Below are positions 50,943 through 60,013 of a stretch of 64,000 bases of DNA, one piece after another. The position numbers were made by a program, and so were the translations under genes. This DNA comes from an uncultured Clostridia bacterium. Its GTDB lineage: Bacteria > Bacillota > Clostridia > Christensenellales > Borkfalkiaceae. Each line of letters starts with the position of its first letter. Position 1 is the first letter of the stretch. Below the pieces are notes generated by a model. The model made no database searches. It was not told where the DNA came from and worked only from the letters and a program-made list of their open reading frames with translations. The DNA is taken from NCBI GenBank assembly GCA_947628505.1, contig CANRAD010000006.1, forward strand, positions 28,446-92,445, read 5' to 3'.

Positions 50943-52424
50943 ATGAAATACATACTTGCAATAGATCAGGGCACGACTTCCACGCGCTCGCGCGTCTACG
51001 ACGAAAAGGGGAAGTGCGTAAGCGGCGCGCAACTCGAATTTCCTCAGATATACCCCCAACCCGGGTGGGTGGAACATTCGCCCGCCGAAATCTGGCGCTC
51101 CGTGAAAAATACGGCGGCGCAGGCGCTTTCCGCGGCCGGACTTGCTCCGCGCGATATCGCCGCGATAGGCATAACCAATCAGCGCGAAACGACGGCAGTG
51201 TGGGATAAGCGCACGGGCGAGCCCGTCTGTAACGCCATAGTCTGGCAGTGCCGTCGGACGGCGGATTACTGCAAAAAACTCGTTAAAGACGGCTTTTCCG
51301 AGCGGATATACAACAAGACGGGACTTGTGCCCGACGCATATTTTTCGGCGACGAAGATAAAGTGGATATTGGACAACGTGGACGGCGCGAGGGAGCGCGC
51401 CGAGCGCGGCGAACTGCTCTTCGGAACGATAGATTCTTATCTTTTGTGGAAGCTCACGGGCGGCAGAAGTCATTTTACCGATTACACCAACGCCGCACGC
51501 ACAATGCTGTTCAATATACACACTCTCGAATGGGACGGGGAGCTATTGCGGCTTTTCGATATCCCCCGCGCCATGCTGCCGGAGGTGAAGCCGAGTTCGT
51601 ATGATTTCGGCGAAACGGAGACGGACGGGCTCAGAGGCGTTCACGTTCTCGGGATAGCGGGCGACCAACAGGCGTCCTTATTCGGTCAGGGCTGTTTCGA
51701 AGCGGGCGACATCAAAAACACCTACGGCACGGGCTGTTTTCTGCTTATGAACACGGGCGAAGAACCCGTGAAAAGTCAGAACGGGCTTTTGACCACGTTG
51801 GGCGCGACGGCGGGAGGCAAACCTTGCTATGTATTGGAGGGCTCGGTTTTCGTCGGCGGAGCGGTAGTGCAATGGCTTCGCGACGGCATAGGGCTCATAA
51901 AATCGGCGGAGGAAAGCGAACGCGCGGCAAAAGAGGCGGCGGACAGCGGCGGCGTTTACATAGTGCCGGCATTTACGGGCCTCGGCGCGCCGTATTGGGA
52001 TTCCAACGCGCGCGGCACGATAACGGGGATAACCCGCGGCACTACGCGGGAGCAGATTGTGCGCGCCGCTTTGGAGAGCATAGCTTATGAAGTTTACGAC
52101 GTTGTCAAGGCTATGGAAAAGGACGCAGGCATAAAAATTGCCCGCCTTTCCGCAGACGGCGGGGCGAGCGCAAACGGATTTTTGATGCAGTTTCAATCGG
52201 ACATATTGCGCGCCGAAGTGGTTTCCCGCGCCGGCGAGTCTACCGCGCTCGGCGCGGCGTTTCTCGCGGGAACGTGCGCGGGCGTCTGGAACGAGGAGGA
52301 TATCCGCCGCATATTGGGCAGCGAAAAAGTCGGCGTTTTCGCGCCTTCCATGGAAGAGGGCAGACGTCTGGAACTTCTGCAAGGCTGGGCCGCGGCGGTA
52401 AAAAGAACCGTTTATAAGCCTTAG
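50943..52424 (+). CDS. glpK: Glycerol kinase
   Basis: 493 residues. FGGY family: [89 protein letters not shown], and [13 protein letters not shown] with [20 protein letters not shown]. All typical of GlpK. Phosphorylates glycerol with ATP. Downstream is a convergent operon; no glycerol facilitator or dehydrogenase is adjacent. Start chosen from the promoter position and family alignment. Confidence 0.97.
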   Translation: MKYILAIDQGTTSTRSRVYDEKGKCVSGAQLEFPQIYPQPGWVEHSPAEIWRSVKNTAAQALSAAGLAPRDIAAIGITNQRETTAVWDKRTGEPVCNAIVWQCRRTADYCKKLVKDGFSERIYNKTGLVPDAYFSATKIKWILDNVDGARERAERGELLFGTIDSYLLWKLTGGRSHFTDYTNAARTMLFNIHTLEWDGELLRLFDIPRAMLPEVKPSSYDFGETETDGLRGVHVLGIAGDQQASLFGQGCFEAGDIKNTYGTGCFLLMNTGEEPVKSQNGLLTTLGATAGGKPCYVLEGSVFVGGAVVQWLRDGIGLIKSAEESERAAKEAADSGGVYIVPAFTGLGAPYWDSNARGTITGITRGTTREQIVRAALESIAYEVYDVVKAMEKDAGIKIARLSADGGASANGFLMQFQSDILRAEVVSRAGESTALGAAFLAGTCAGVWNEEDIRRILGSEKVGVFAPSMEEGRRLELLQGWAAAVKRTVYKP

Positions 52425-52454
52425 ACAAAAAATCGGCATATATATGCAAAAAAT

Positions 52455-52483
52455 AAAAACGCGGCGGAGTTCTCCGCCGCGTT
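52455..52483 (-). terminator. Terminator of the ATP-grasp operon
   Basis: AACGCGGCGGA / TCCGCCGCGTT stem; the plus-strand A-run at 52449-52459 supplies the minus-strand U-run. Overlaps the gene's stop by 2 bases. Confidence 0.8.
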
Positions 52484-53354
52484 AGTTTATGCTTTTCAGA
52501 ATATGTTCGGCGTAGGCTTTTGCCACGTTTACGCCCGTCGCGCTCTCTATTCCGCCGAAAAAGGCGTTGGAGTTCACTTCGCACAGCAGATAGCCGTCTT
52601 TGCCGAACAGAACGTCTATGCCGCAGTAGTCGAGATTTAAAAGCGCGGCGGTCTTTTCGCAGAGAGCCGTAAGTTCGCCGTCGGCGTTATAAGGCTCGCC
52701 CTTGCCGCCGAGGCCTATATTCGAGCGGAAGTCGCCGTTAGACGTTCTCTTCATGGCGGCAACCGTTTTTCCGCCTATGACTATTGCCCGTATGTCCTTG
52801 CCCGCGCTTTCGGAAACAAACTTCTGAAAGAGGTGCGGACGGCATTTGAGTTCTTTGCAGATTTTTATGAGAGAGGGCATATCGTCCGCCTTATATACGA
52901 ACTTGCCGAGAGAGCCGTAGCTTTCCTTGACTATCAGCGGGAAACCGAGCGTTTTTGCAATATATTCCGCTGTTTTTGTTTGAAACTCCGCTTCGGGTGA
53001 GTAGCATAAGAGCCCGGGCAGCGTTTTGGGAGCGGGGATTCCGCTTCCCGCGAGCGCCAAAAAAGTGAGCGCCTTGTCGTCGCAGAGCTCTATTGCTTCG
53101 CGGCGGTTGAAGAGCCTCAATCCGGCGCTTTCGAGCGCGCGGGCGGCGTATTTGTCCTTGTCGAGGAATATACAGAAATCGTAACCGTTTACGCCTTTTA
53201 CCGCGCCGTTTTCGATCTCCGCGGCGAAAAAATCGTTCTTTTTTACGTCGGTTTTCACGCCGAGTTTCAACAGCTCTTCTTTAAGCCTTTCGGATTGATA
53301 CAGCGTTGCCGGCGTCTCGTAGTACGCGTTGTTGAGAATAAGTCCGCGTTTCAT
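52482..53354 (-). CDS. RimK-like ATP-grasp ligase
   Basis: 290 residues. ATP-grasp elements: FPLIVKESYGSLGKFVYKAD (ATP-binding Lys and Gly-rich loop), LFQKFVSESAGKDIRAIVIG, AMKRTSNGDFRSNIGLGGKG and the Mg site DVLFGKDGYLLCEVNSNAFF. The KDIR and EVN motifs fit RimK/LysX-type alpha-L-glutamate or amino acid ligases. Substrate unknown. The start overlaps the end of the upstream membrane gene by 4 bases, so the two are one operon. Confidence 0.9.
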   Translation of the reverse strand: MKRGLILNNAYYETPATLYQSERLKEELLKLGVKTDVKKNDFFAAEIENGAVKGVNGYDFCIFLDKDKYAARALESAGLRLFNRREAIELCDDKALTFLALAGSGIPAPKTLPGLLCYSPEAEFQTKTAEYIAKTLGFPLIVKESYGSLGKFVYKADDMPSLIKICKELKCRPHLFQKFVSESAGKDIRAIVIGGKTVAAMKRTSNGDFRSNIGLGGKGEPYNADGELTALCEKTAALLNLDYCGIDVLFGKDGYLLCEVNSNAFFGGIESATGVNVAKAYAEHILKSIN

Positions 53355-53965
53355 TTGTTTTTAAGATAGCGCTTGTATGCGGCGGTTTCGGGCTTGCCGT
53401 CTTTTATTATATAAACGGTCTTTCCGCGTTTGCCCTTTAAAGAACGCTCGCCGTAATCCACGCTCTTGTAGACCGAGCCGCGCTCGTAAAGTCTTATGAA
53501 AGTGGCCACGAGAGTTTCTTCGATTGCGGAAACCATGTTGAGTTTCCGTGCCGAAGATATTTTGCCGAGTTCGGACAGGTCGAAAATTATCTCGTCCTTA
53601 TGGTTGTTGGCTTTCAGACCGATTTCGCGCTCCCTTACGGTTATGAGAAAGGAGATGGATTCCTTTTCGGGGTGCATGGCCGCCGCGTTTTCGATGAGAA
53701 CGTCGCGCACGTAATTTTTTACGAGCTTTTCGGTCTTTCTGCCGAATTTAATGTTGCAGAATGCGGCGAACGCAACGCTTATCGCCGCCGCCGCGGGCGC
53801 TATTGCCCACGCCAGGGTCTGCAAAAGCGCGTTTTGCCGTACCCAGCCTATCGAAAAAACGACGGCGAAGTATATGACCGCGGCCGCGCATACCGCGGTT
53901 GAGATCAAACCGGCCGTTTCGCCTTTTTTGAGTTTCAGATATTGCTCAGCGTCTATTTTTGCCAT
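53351..53965 (-). CDS. Membrane protein with two helices, function unknown
   Basis: 204 residues from the ATG at 53965; a longer frame to 54001 overlaps the promoter. Two hydrophobic segments near residues 19-41 and 50-70 form a hairpin, followed by a soluble C-terminal domain (KESISFLITVREREIGLKAN, IIFDLSELGKISSARKLNMV, YERGSVYKSVDYGERSLKGK). No known family recognised. Operon with the ATP-grasp ligase. Confidence 0.7.
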   Translation of the reverse strand: MAKIDAEQYLKLKKGETAGLISTAVCAAAVIYFAVVFSIGWVRQNALLQTLAWAIAPAAAAISVAFAAFCNIKFGRKTEKLVKNYVRDVLIENAAAMHPEKESISFLITVREREIGLKANNHKDEIIFDLSELGKISSARKLNMVSAIEETLVATFIRLYERGSVYKSVDYGERSLKGKRGKTVYIIKDGKPETAAYKRYLKNK

Positions 53966-53972
53966 ACTCAAT

Positions 53973-54001
53973 ATTTTAATAGCTGTTTTTGCTTCCGTCA
54001 A
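53973..54001 (-). promoter_or_regulatory. Promoter of the minus operon, leaderless layout
   Basis: Minus strand: TTGACG (54001-53996), 17 bases, TAAAAT (53978-53973), 7 bases, ATG 53965. Confidence 0.72.
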
Positions 54002-54324
54002 GCGTTTCGCCCGACGTTTGCCTTTTACGCCCGTAATTTACAAAATATTTCGCGCCGTTCGCGGCATAATAAATAATGCGCGGAGACAATCGCGAGAAGC
54101 CTTTTTAAAACTCCGCTTCAAGCCGGTTTTTTCCCGCGGAAGCCGGGTTCGCCGCAAATATGCGGGAAAATTTTCCCGACTTTTTGCCCTTTTTTACGCC
54201 CGAAAATGTTAAGTTTCGCTCAAATAAAGTAAAATGTTTTATAAAATGTTACGTTTCACGGCAAATTTTCGCCCCGAAACGGCTTTTTTCGGGCGTTTCC
54301 GACAAATTTGTTAAAATTTATCAT

Positions 54325-54410
54325 TCACAACATCTTGTTGAGTAGTTAAAAATTTTCATACAAGATATTGTGGTTTATGGCTTGACAACGGCGCAAACGT
54401 ATATTATACT
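54325..54410 (+). promoter_or_regulatory. Upstream nrd promoter with a pair of NrdR-like boxes
   Basis: Box TCACAACATCTTGTTG (54325-54340) and box ATACAAGATATTGTGG (54358-54373; its complement matches the NrdR consensus ACACWATATMTWGTGT at 14 of 16). Starts are 33 bases apart. A promoter follows: TTGACA (54382-54387), 17 bases, TATACT (54405-54410). Confidence 0.65.
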
Positions 54411-54468
54411 TTTTTCTGTTCAATTTTTTCGGACAACCCTTGCGGCGTGTGGCATAAAAATCGCCTAC

Positions 54469-54522
54469 ATACAATATATAGTATATATGGGTGTTGACAA
54501 AACACAATATACGTGATATCAT
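54469..54522 (+). promoter_or_regulatory. Proximal nrdD promoter with a second NrdR box pair
   Basis: Box ATACAATATATAGTAT (54469-54484; 14 of 16 to consensus) and a weaker box ACACAATATACGTGAT (54502-54517; 11 of 16), again 33 bases apart. The promoter TTGACA (54494-54499), 17 bases, TATCAT (54517-54522) has the second box in its spacer, so bound NrdR would block RNA polymerase. The remaining 54002-54324 of this 560-base gap shows no gene, only AT-rich sequence. Confidence 0.72.
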
Positions 54523-54564
54523 CAAATCGTTACACGTTCCGCTCCGGCGGAGGAGGATAAGTTT

Positions 54565-56691
54565 ATGAAAGTTATAAAGCGCGACGGCACGACTTGCGAT
54601 TTCGACAGAAGCAAGATTGTCGTGGCAATTCACAAGGCCAACGAGGCGGTTGATTTCGAGGACAGAATCACCGACGCTCAGATTGACGCCATTGTGGACG
54701 ATATCGCCGGCAGGCACAGAATGAGATTGCTTGTCGAGGATATTCAGGATATGGTAGAGGAAAAGCTCATGGAACTGCAAAAGTTCCAGCTTATGAAAGC
54801 CTATATCCTCTATCGTTACGAGCGCGCCCTCGTCAGAAAGGCAAACACCACCGACGAGAGTATTCTTTCGCTCATCCGCAACAAGAATAAGGACGTAATG
54901 GAGGAGAACTCCAATAAAAACGCGCGCACGGCTTCCACCCAGCGCGACCTTATCGCGGGCGAAGTTTCAAAGGATTTAACCCGCCGTATTCTTCTGCCGG
55001 AAAAAATCTCCAAGGCGCACGACGAGGGCGCAATTCACTTCCACGACGCGGATTATTTCTTGCAGCCCATTTTCAACTGCTGCCTTATAAATATCAAGGA
55101 TATGCTCGAAAACGGCACCGTTATGAACGGCAAGATGATTGAAAGCCCCAAGTCCTTCCAGACGGCGTGCACGATAACCACGCAGATAATAGCTTCCGTG
55201 GCCTCTTCGCAGTACGGCGGGCAGTCCGTTAATATCGCTCACCTCGGCAAATATCTCCGCCGCACGCGCGACAAGTACGTTCAGCAGTGCGAGGAGCAGT
55301 TCGGCGACAAGATAGACGAGCAGACTAAGAAGGAATTCGTGGACATGCGCGTAAAAGAGGCTCTCAAAGCCGGCGTGCAGACGATACAATATCAGATAAA
55401 CACCCTTATGACCACCAACGGACAGTCTCCGTTCGTAACGCTGTTCATGTATCTCGACGAAAAGGACGAGTATATCGAAGAGAACGCTATGATAATAGAG
55501 GAAATACTCAATCAGCGTTATCAGGGCATAAAGAACGAAAAGGGCGTTTACGTAACCCCCGCGTTCCCCAAGCTCATATACGTTCTCGACGAGAACAACT
55601 GCCTCAAAGGCGGGAAGTACGATTACCTCACGAGATTGGCCGTCAAATGCTCCTCGAAGAGGCTCTATCCCGACTACATTTCGGCGAAGAAGATGCGCGA
55701 AAATTACGAGGGCAACGTATTCTCGCCCATGGGCTGCCGCTCTTTCCTTTCCCCGTGGAAAGACGAAAACGGCAACTACAAGTTCGAGGGCAGATTCAAT
55801 CAGGGCGTTGTTTCGATAAATCTTCCGCAGTGCGGCATACTCGCAAAGGGCGACGAAAAGAAATTCTGGGAGATTCTCGAAGATAGACTTCAACTGTGCT
55901 ACGAGGCGTTGATGTGCCGCCACGAGGCGCTTATGGGCGTTACGAGCGACGTATCTCCCGTGCATTGGCAGTACGGCGCGATTGCAAGATTGCAGCCGGG
56001 CGAAAAAATAGATAAATATCTCGAAAACGGCTATTCCACAATATCCTTGGGATATATAGGACTGTATGAGGTTACGAAGCTCGTAAAGGGCGTATCTCAC
56101 ACCACTCCCGAAGGACAGGAATTCGCGCTCAAAGTTATGCGCACGATGCGCGAACATTGCGAAAAGTGGAAGAAGGAGACGGGATTGGGCTTCGGACTTT
56201 ACGGCACGCCCGCAGAGTCGCTTTGCTACCGCTTTGCAAGGATTGACAAGGAGCGTTTCGGCACCATTCCCGACGTAACCGACAAGGGCTACTACACGAA
56301 CAGCTATCACGTCGACGTCCGCGAACATATCGACGCTTTCTCGAAGTTCACTTTCGAGAGCCAATTCCAGAAGATCTCTTCTGGCGGAGCTATTTCCTAT
56401 GTGGAAATTCCCAATATGCGCCACAATCTTCAAGCTCTCGAAGACGTCGTCAAGTTCATTTACGACAACATTCAGTACGCCGAATTCAACACGAAGAGCG
56501 ATTACTGCCACGTCTGCGGTTTCGACGGCGAGATAATAATCAACGACGACAACGAATGGGAGTGCCCCGTCTGCCACAATAAGGATCAGCGCAAGATGAA
56601 CGTAACACGCCGCACGTGCGGTTACCTCGGCGAGAATTTCTGGAACGTGGGCAAGACAAAGGAAATAAAGGCGCGCGTTCTGCACTTGTAA
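54565..56691 (+). CDS. nrdD: Anaerobic ribonucleoside-triphosphate reductase (class III)
   Basis: 708 residues. N-terminal ATP-cone (KVIKRDGTTCDFDRSKIVVA), catalytic barrel with FHDADYFLQPIFNCCLINIK, the zinc site CHVCGF ... ECPVCHN near the C-terminus, and the glycyl radical loop RRTCGYLGENFWNVG. The radical Gly is in CGYLG. Reduces ribonucleotides using formate in family members; strictly anaerobic. GGAGGAGG ribosome site. Two NrdR-type promoter regions precede it. nrdG follows after 241 bases containing a hairpin. Confidence 0.97.
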   Translation: MKVIKRDGTTCDFDRSKIVVAIHKANEAVDFEDRITDAQIDAIVDDIAGRHRMRLLVEDIQDMVEEKLMELQKFQLMKAYILYRYERALVRKANTTDESILSLIRNKNKDVMEENSNKNARTASTQRDLIAGEVSKDLTRRILLPEKISKAHDEGAIHFHDADYFLQPIFNCCLINIKDMLENGTVMNGKMIESPKSFQTACTITTQIIASVASSQYGGQSVNIAHLGKYLRRTRDKYVQQCEEQFGDKIDEQTKKEFVDMRVKEALKAGVQTIQYQINTLMTTNGQSPFVTLFMYLDEKDEYIEENAMIIEEILNQRYQGIKNEKGVYVTPAFPKLIYVLDENNCLKGGKYDYLTRLAVKCSSKRLYPDYISAKKMRENYEGNVFSPMGCRSFLSPWKDENGNYKFEGRFNQGVVSINLPQCGILAKGDEKKFWEILEDRLQLCYEALMCRHEALMGVTSDVSPVHWQYGAIARLQPGEKIDKYLENGYSTISLGYIGLYEVTKLVKGVSHTTPEGQEFALKVMRTMREHCEKWKKETGLGFGLYGTPAESLCYRFARIDKERFGTIPDVTDKGYYTNSYHVDVREHIDAFSKFTFESQFQKISSGGAISYVEIPNMRHNLQALEDVVKFIYDNIQYAEFNTKSDYCHVCGFDGEIIINDDNEWECPVCHNKDQRKMNVTRRTCGYLGENFWNVGKTKEIKARVLHL

Positions 56692-56744
56692 TCCGCCGAT
56701 AAAAAAGACATACGCAAATTAAAAATTTGCCGTTCGATTATGTG

Positions 56745-56775
56745 TTTTAAGCCGCTTGAAAAAAGCGGCTTAAAA
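56745..56775 (+). terminator. Strong hairpin between nrdD and nrdG
   Basis: Perfect 13-base arms TTTTAAGCCGCTT / AAGCGGCTTAAAA with loop GAAAA. No U-run beyond the arm, so partial termination or processing that lowers nrdG relative to nrdD is plausible. Confidence 0.65.
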
Positions 56776-56932
56776 GATATGTTCGCGAAATTTTTCGTGA
56801 ACGGCTGCCGCCACTATATAATATGTGCCCTCAATGTGCCACTCAGGCGCGGCGGCAAGGGCGGCAGAGCCGCCCAAAATCACAAAAATCCGCAGGCTCG
56901 TGCGGAGCTGGAATTTCGTGAAAGGAGATTAT

Positions 56933-57466
56933 ATGAACTACGCGAAAATAAAATATTACGACGTCTCCAACGGCCCGGGCGTGCGCACTTCTCTGTACGT
57001 CAGCGGTTGCCGCAATCACTGCAAAAACTGTTTCAATCCCGAAACGTGGGATTTTGCTTACGGCGAGCCCTTTACCGCGGAAGTCGGAGACAAAATAATA
57101 GAGAGCATGCGCCCCGACTACATCAAGGGCTTCACTCTCTTGGGCGGAGATCCTTTCGAACCGGAAAACGCCGCCGTTCTCGCGCCGTTCATGGAAAAAC
57201 TGCGCGCCGCGTATCCCAAAAAGTCTCTCTGGTGTTTTACGGGTTACGATCTGGAACAGCATCTTCTTACGGGAAAGCTCGGGGATATAGAGACGAACAT
57301 GCGTATTCTCAACACTCTCGACGTGCTTGTTGACGGCAGATTCGTGGAGGAACTCAAAGATATCAATCTCCGCTTCCGCGGCTCGTCCAATCAGCGCATA
57401 ATTTTAGTGCCGCAAACTCTCGAAAAGGACGAAATAGTGCTCTGGAACGAAGAGGATTTCGTGTGA
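56933..57466 (+). CDS. nrdG: Anaerobic ribonucleotide reductase activating protein
   Basis: 177 residues from ATG 56933 with AAAGGAG upstream. Radical SAM motif CRNHCKNC (C-x3-C-x2-C, near residue 27), GFTLLGGDPFEPEN, and WCFTGYDLEQ. Generates the glycyl radical on NrdD with SAM and a [4Fe-4S] cluster. Longer upstream frames are not supported. Confidence 0.95.
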   Translation: MNYAKIKYYDVSNGPGVRTSLYVSGCRNHCKNCFNPETWDFAYGEPFTAEVGDKIIESMRPDYIKGFTLLGGDPFEPENAAVLAPFMEKLRAAYPKKSLWCFTGYDLEQHLLTGKLGDIETNMRILNTLDVLVDGRFVEELKDINLRFRGSSNQRIILVPQTLEKDEIVLWNEEDFV

Positions 57467-57571
57467 GATTTTAAAAAGACGCGCCCGAAAAACGGCCTTT
57501 CGGGAGCACGCTTTTCCGACTCGGAAGCCGTGCTCTGCGGGGCGGGAAATACGTAAAAAAGGAGTAAAAAC

Positions 57572-58009
57572 ATGCAAGTCAAAGTCAAGAAACTCAACCC
57601 GGCCGCCGTCCTTCCGGCATACGGCAGCGAATATGCGGCGGGCGCGGATCTCTATGCGTGTCTCGAAGAGGAGATAACCATAGCTCCCTGCGAAACGGCG
57701 CTCATTCCCACGGGAATAGCCGTTGAATTGCCCGTCGGATATGCCGGGCTCATTTACGCGCGGAGCGGACTTGCCACGAAAAAGGGGCTTGCGCCGGCCA
57801 ATAAAGTGGGAGTGGTCGATTGCGATTATCGCGGCGAGGTGAAAGTATCCCTTCACAATCATTCGTCAATGCCGCAGACCGTCTCTCCCGGAGAGAGAAT
57901 AGCCCAGCTTGTGATAGCGCCCTATATCACCGCGGAGTTTTCGGAGGCGGAAGAGCTTTCCGAAACCGTGCGCGGCGCCGGCGGTTTCGGCTCCACGGGC
58001 AGTAAATAA
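57572..58009 (+). CDS. dut: dUTP diphosphatase
   Basis: 145 residues, trimeric dUTPase with all five motifs: AGADLYACL, YARSGLATKKG, GVVDCDYRGEV, ERIAQLVI, and the C-terminal GRGGFGSTG-like arm (RGAGGFGSTGSK). Hydrolyses dUTP to dUMP. AAAGGAG ribosome site. Functionally fits beside nrdDG in nucleotide supply. Confidence 0.97.
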   Translation: MQVKVKKLNPAAVLPAYGSEYAAGADLYACLEEEITIAPCETALIPTGIAVELPVGYAGLIYARSGLATKKGLAPANKVGVVDCDYRGEVKVSLHNHSSMPQTVSPGERIAQLVIAPYITAEFSEAEELSETVRGAGGFGSTGSK

Positions 58010-58129
58010 ATTTACCGAGGCATCCTTACGGGTGCCTTTTCGATTTCTTTGGGCGCGGGTATTGACTTTGCGGCGGAAAACGTGTAGTATTAAAATATAA
58101 TTTTAATAAATTCGATTCGGAGGACTGAT

Positions 58130-59059
58130 ATGTCTTTGTATATAGGTATCGACATAGGCGGTACGACGGTAAAAGGCGGCGTTTTCGACGACGGACGTCT
58201 CATATACGAAAACTCCGTTCCGACAGACGCCGAAGAGGAGCTCGCGGACCTTATCGACGGGTTCGTCGAAAGGCTCGTAAGCGGGGCTTCAAAGGTGTTT
58301 TCGGAGATAGCGGGAGTAGGAGTGGGTTGTCCCGGCGTTATCGACAGCGAGAACGGCACGGTTGTTTTCGCCGCAAATCTCAGACTGAAAAATTATCCGC
58401 TCGGCAAATTGCTCGCCGAAAAACTCGGCATACCGGTCAGACTTTGCAACGACGCCAACGCGGCGGCGCTCGGCGAGGCGAAAGCGGGAGCCGGCAAGGA
58501 CTATGAGGACAGCATAACCGTAACATTGGGCACGGGAGTGGGCGGCGGCATAGTTATAGGCGGCAAGCTCTACGAGGGCTATAAATCGGCAGGCGCAGAA
58601 ATAGGACATATGGTAATAGAGCGCGGCGGCGACAAGTGCAGCTGCGGAAGATACGGCTGTTTCGAGGCGTATTGCTCGGCGCGGGCGCTCACGCGGCGCA
58701 CGCGGCTCGCCATGGAAGACGATACGTCGTCGGATATGTGGAAGAACTACACCTACGAAACCGCCGACGGACGGGCGGCGTTCGAATGTATGGACAACGA
58801 TCGCGCGGCAAGGCAGGTAGTGGATTGGTATCTTAAATATCTTTCGTGCGGGATAGCCAATCTCGCCAATATTTTCCGTCCGCAGGCGATAATAATAGGG
58901 GGCGGCGTCGCCGCACAGGGCGCGAGGCTCGTCGAGCCCTTACAAAAACTCGTCGACGCGGAGCTCTTCGCGGGCTCTTCTTACGCTCCCGTGGAAATAT
59001 GCTGCGCGAAACTCGGAACAAAGGCCGGGATATACGGCGCGGCGGCGCTCTTCGACTGA
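58130..59059 (+). CDS. ROK-family sugar kinase (glucokinase-like)
   Basis: 309 residues. ATP phosphate site YIGIDIGGTTVKGGVFDD, ROK signature with substrate motif EIGHMVIERGG and zinc motif CSCGRYGCFEAYCSARAL, catalytic Asp in LCNDANAAALGE, and second phosphate motif TLGTGVGGG. Likely glucose or a related hexose. GGAGG 8 bases before the ATG. Next gene rex follows after 15 bases, possibly co-transcribed. Confidence 0.93.
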   Translation: MSLYIGIDIGGTTVKGGVFDDGRLIYENSVPTDAEEELADLIDGFVERLVSGASKVFSEIAGVGVGCPGVIDSENGTVVFAANLRLKNYPLGKLLAEKLGIPVRLCNDANAAALGEAKAGAGKDYEDSITVTLGTGVGGGIVIGGKLYEGYKSAGAEIGHMVIERGGDKCSCGRYGCFEAYCSARALTRRTRLAMEDDTSSDMWKNYTYETADGRAAFECMDNDRAARQVVDWYLKYLSCGIANLANIFRPQAIIIGGGVAAQGARLVEPLQKLVDAELFAGSSYAPVEICCAKLGTKAGIYGAAALFD

Positions 59060-59074
59060 GCGCACGGGGGAATT

Positions 59075-59686
59075 ATGAGAGAAGTACCCGTTACAAGTTT
59101 GCAGAGATTGCCCGTTTATCTGAATTATCTTAAATCTCTGGACGATTACGACAGTTTTATCTCCTCCGGAGCGATAGCGCGCGCTCTCGGCATGGGAGAA
59201 GTGCTCGTGAGAAAAGATCTCGCCTACACGCCCGCTCAGGGCAGGACGAGAGTGGGATATCGCGTCGGCGAGCTCGTCGCGGCGATAGAGGATTTTCTCG
59301 GTTGCAACAATCGCCGCTCCGCCGTGATATTCGGCGCGGGCGAACTCGGAAGCGCGCTCTTATCCTACGGCGGATTTTCCAATTACGGCATAGATATAGT
59401 TGCGGCTTTCGATAACGATCCCTCGAAAATCAATAAATGCGTCTCGGGAAAACCCGTTTTCGACAACAGGGAGGCCTACGCGCATATAGTGAAGAGAAAA
59501 GTTACTCTCGCGGTGATATGCGTGCCGGCAGCGGCGGCGCAATCGGTCGCCGACGACATAGTGGCGTGCGGAATAAAGGCCATCCTCAATTTCGCGCCCG
59601 TGCTTTTGAAAGTTCCGCGGGACGTGATAGTCCGCAATATCGACGTGGCGGCAAATCTCGCCATTCTGTCCTCTCAGTTGGATTGA
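59075..59686 (+). CDS. rex: Redox-sensing transcriptional repressor Rex
   Basis: 203 residues. N-terminal winged HTH (TSLQRLPVYLNYLKSLDDYD, SGAIARALGMGEVLVRKDLA) and C-terminal Rossmann fold (SAVIFGAGELGSALLSYGGF, IDIVAAFDNDPSKIN) that reads NADH/NAD. ILNFAPVLLKVP is the family's C-terminal signature. Rex derepresses fermentative and hydrogenase genes when NADH is high. In principle it could control hydBA and nrd here, but no convincing Rex box was found in the window. Confidence 0.96.
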   Translation: MREVPVTSLQRLPVYLNYLKSLDDYDSFISSGAIARALGMGEVLVRKDLAYTPAQGRTRVGYRVGELVAAIEDFLGCNNRRSAVIFGAGELGSALLSYGGFSNYGIDIVAAFDNDPSKINKCVSGKPVFDNREAYAHIVKRKVTLAVICVPAAAAQSVADDIVACGIKAILNFAPVLLKVPRDVIVRNIDVAANLAILSSQLD

Positions 59687-59722
59687 CGCGGCAAGCCGCG
59701 TAAAAGGTTTTTCGTTGAATAT

Positions 59723-60013
59723 ATGGATAAAAAAACTCTTGCGGAAAAATACGTTGCGAGATTGAAACGCTGTCTTCTCGCCGTAAAAGCGGCGGTGGCG
59801 TTTATGGCGTTATGCATAGCGGCGCTGCTCATATTTTTTGCGGTGGTAAGTTCCACCGATATAAAGAGCGCGCGGCCCGACGTCGCGCTGATCGGCGTCA
59901 TAGTGCCGGGCGCCGCAGGCGCGGCGGCGGCAGTTGCCACGCTTATAATTTTTCTCGTCTCTGGAATAACTTTGAAACGCCTTAAAAAATTGGGCAAAGA
60001 AGAGAAGTCATGA
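59723..60013 (+). CDS. Small two-helix membrane protein
   Basis: 96 residues with hydrophobic segments near 18-44 and 53-80 joined by a short loop, basic ends. No family recognised. It overlaps the RND exporter start by 4 bases (ATGA), so it may be an accessory subunit of that exporter. Confidence 0.72.
   Translation: MDKKTLAEKYVARLKRCLLAVKAAVAFMALCIAALLIFFAVVSSTDIKSARPDVALIGVIVPGAAGAAAAVATLIIFLVSGITLKRLKKLGKEEKS

Noticed and set aside
54308..54324. Possible Rex box (TTGTTAA followed by AT-rich bases)
   Set aside because: Only the left half matches TTGTTAAN4TTAACAA; the right half fails.
54976..56685. 569-residue antisense frame over nrdD
   Set aside because: Shadow; no ribosome site or recognisable domain.
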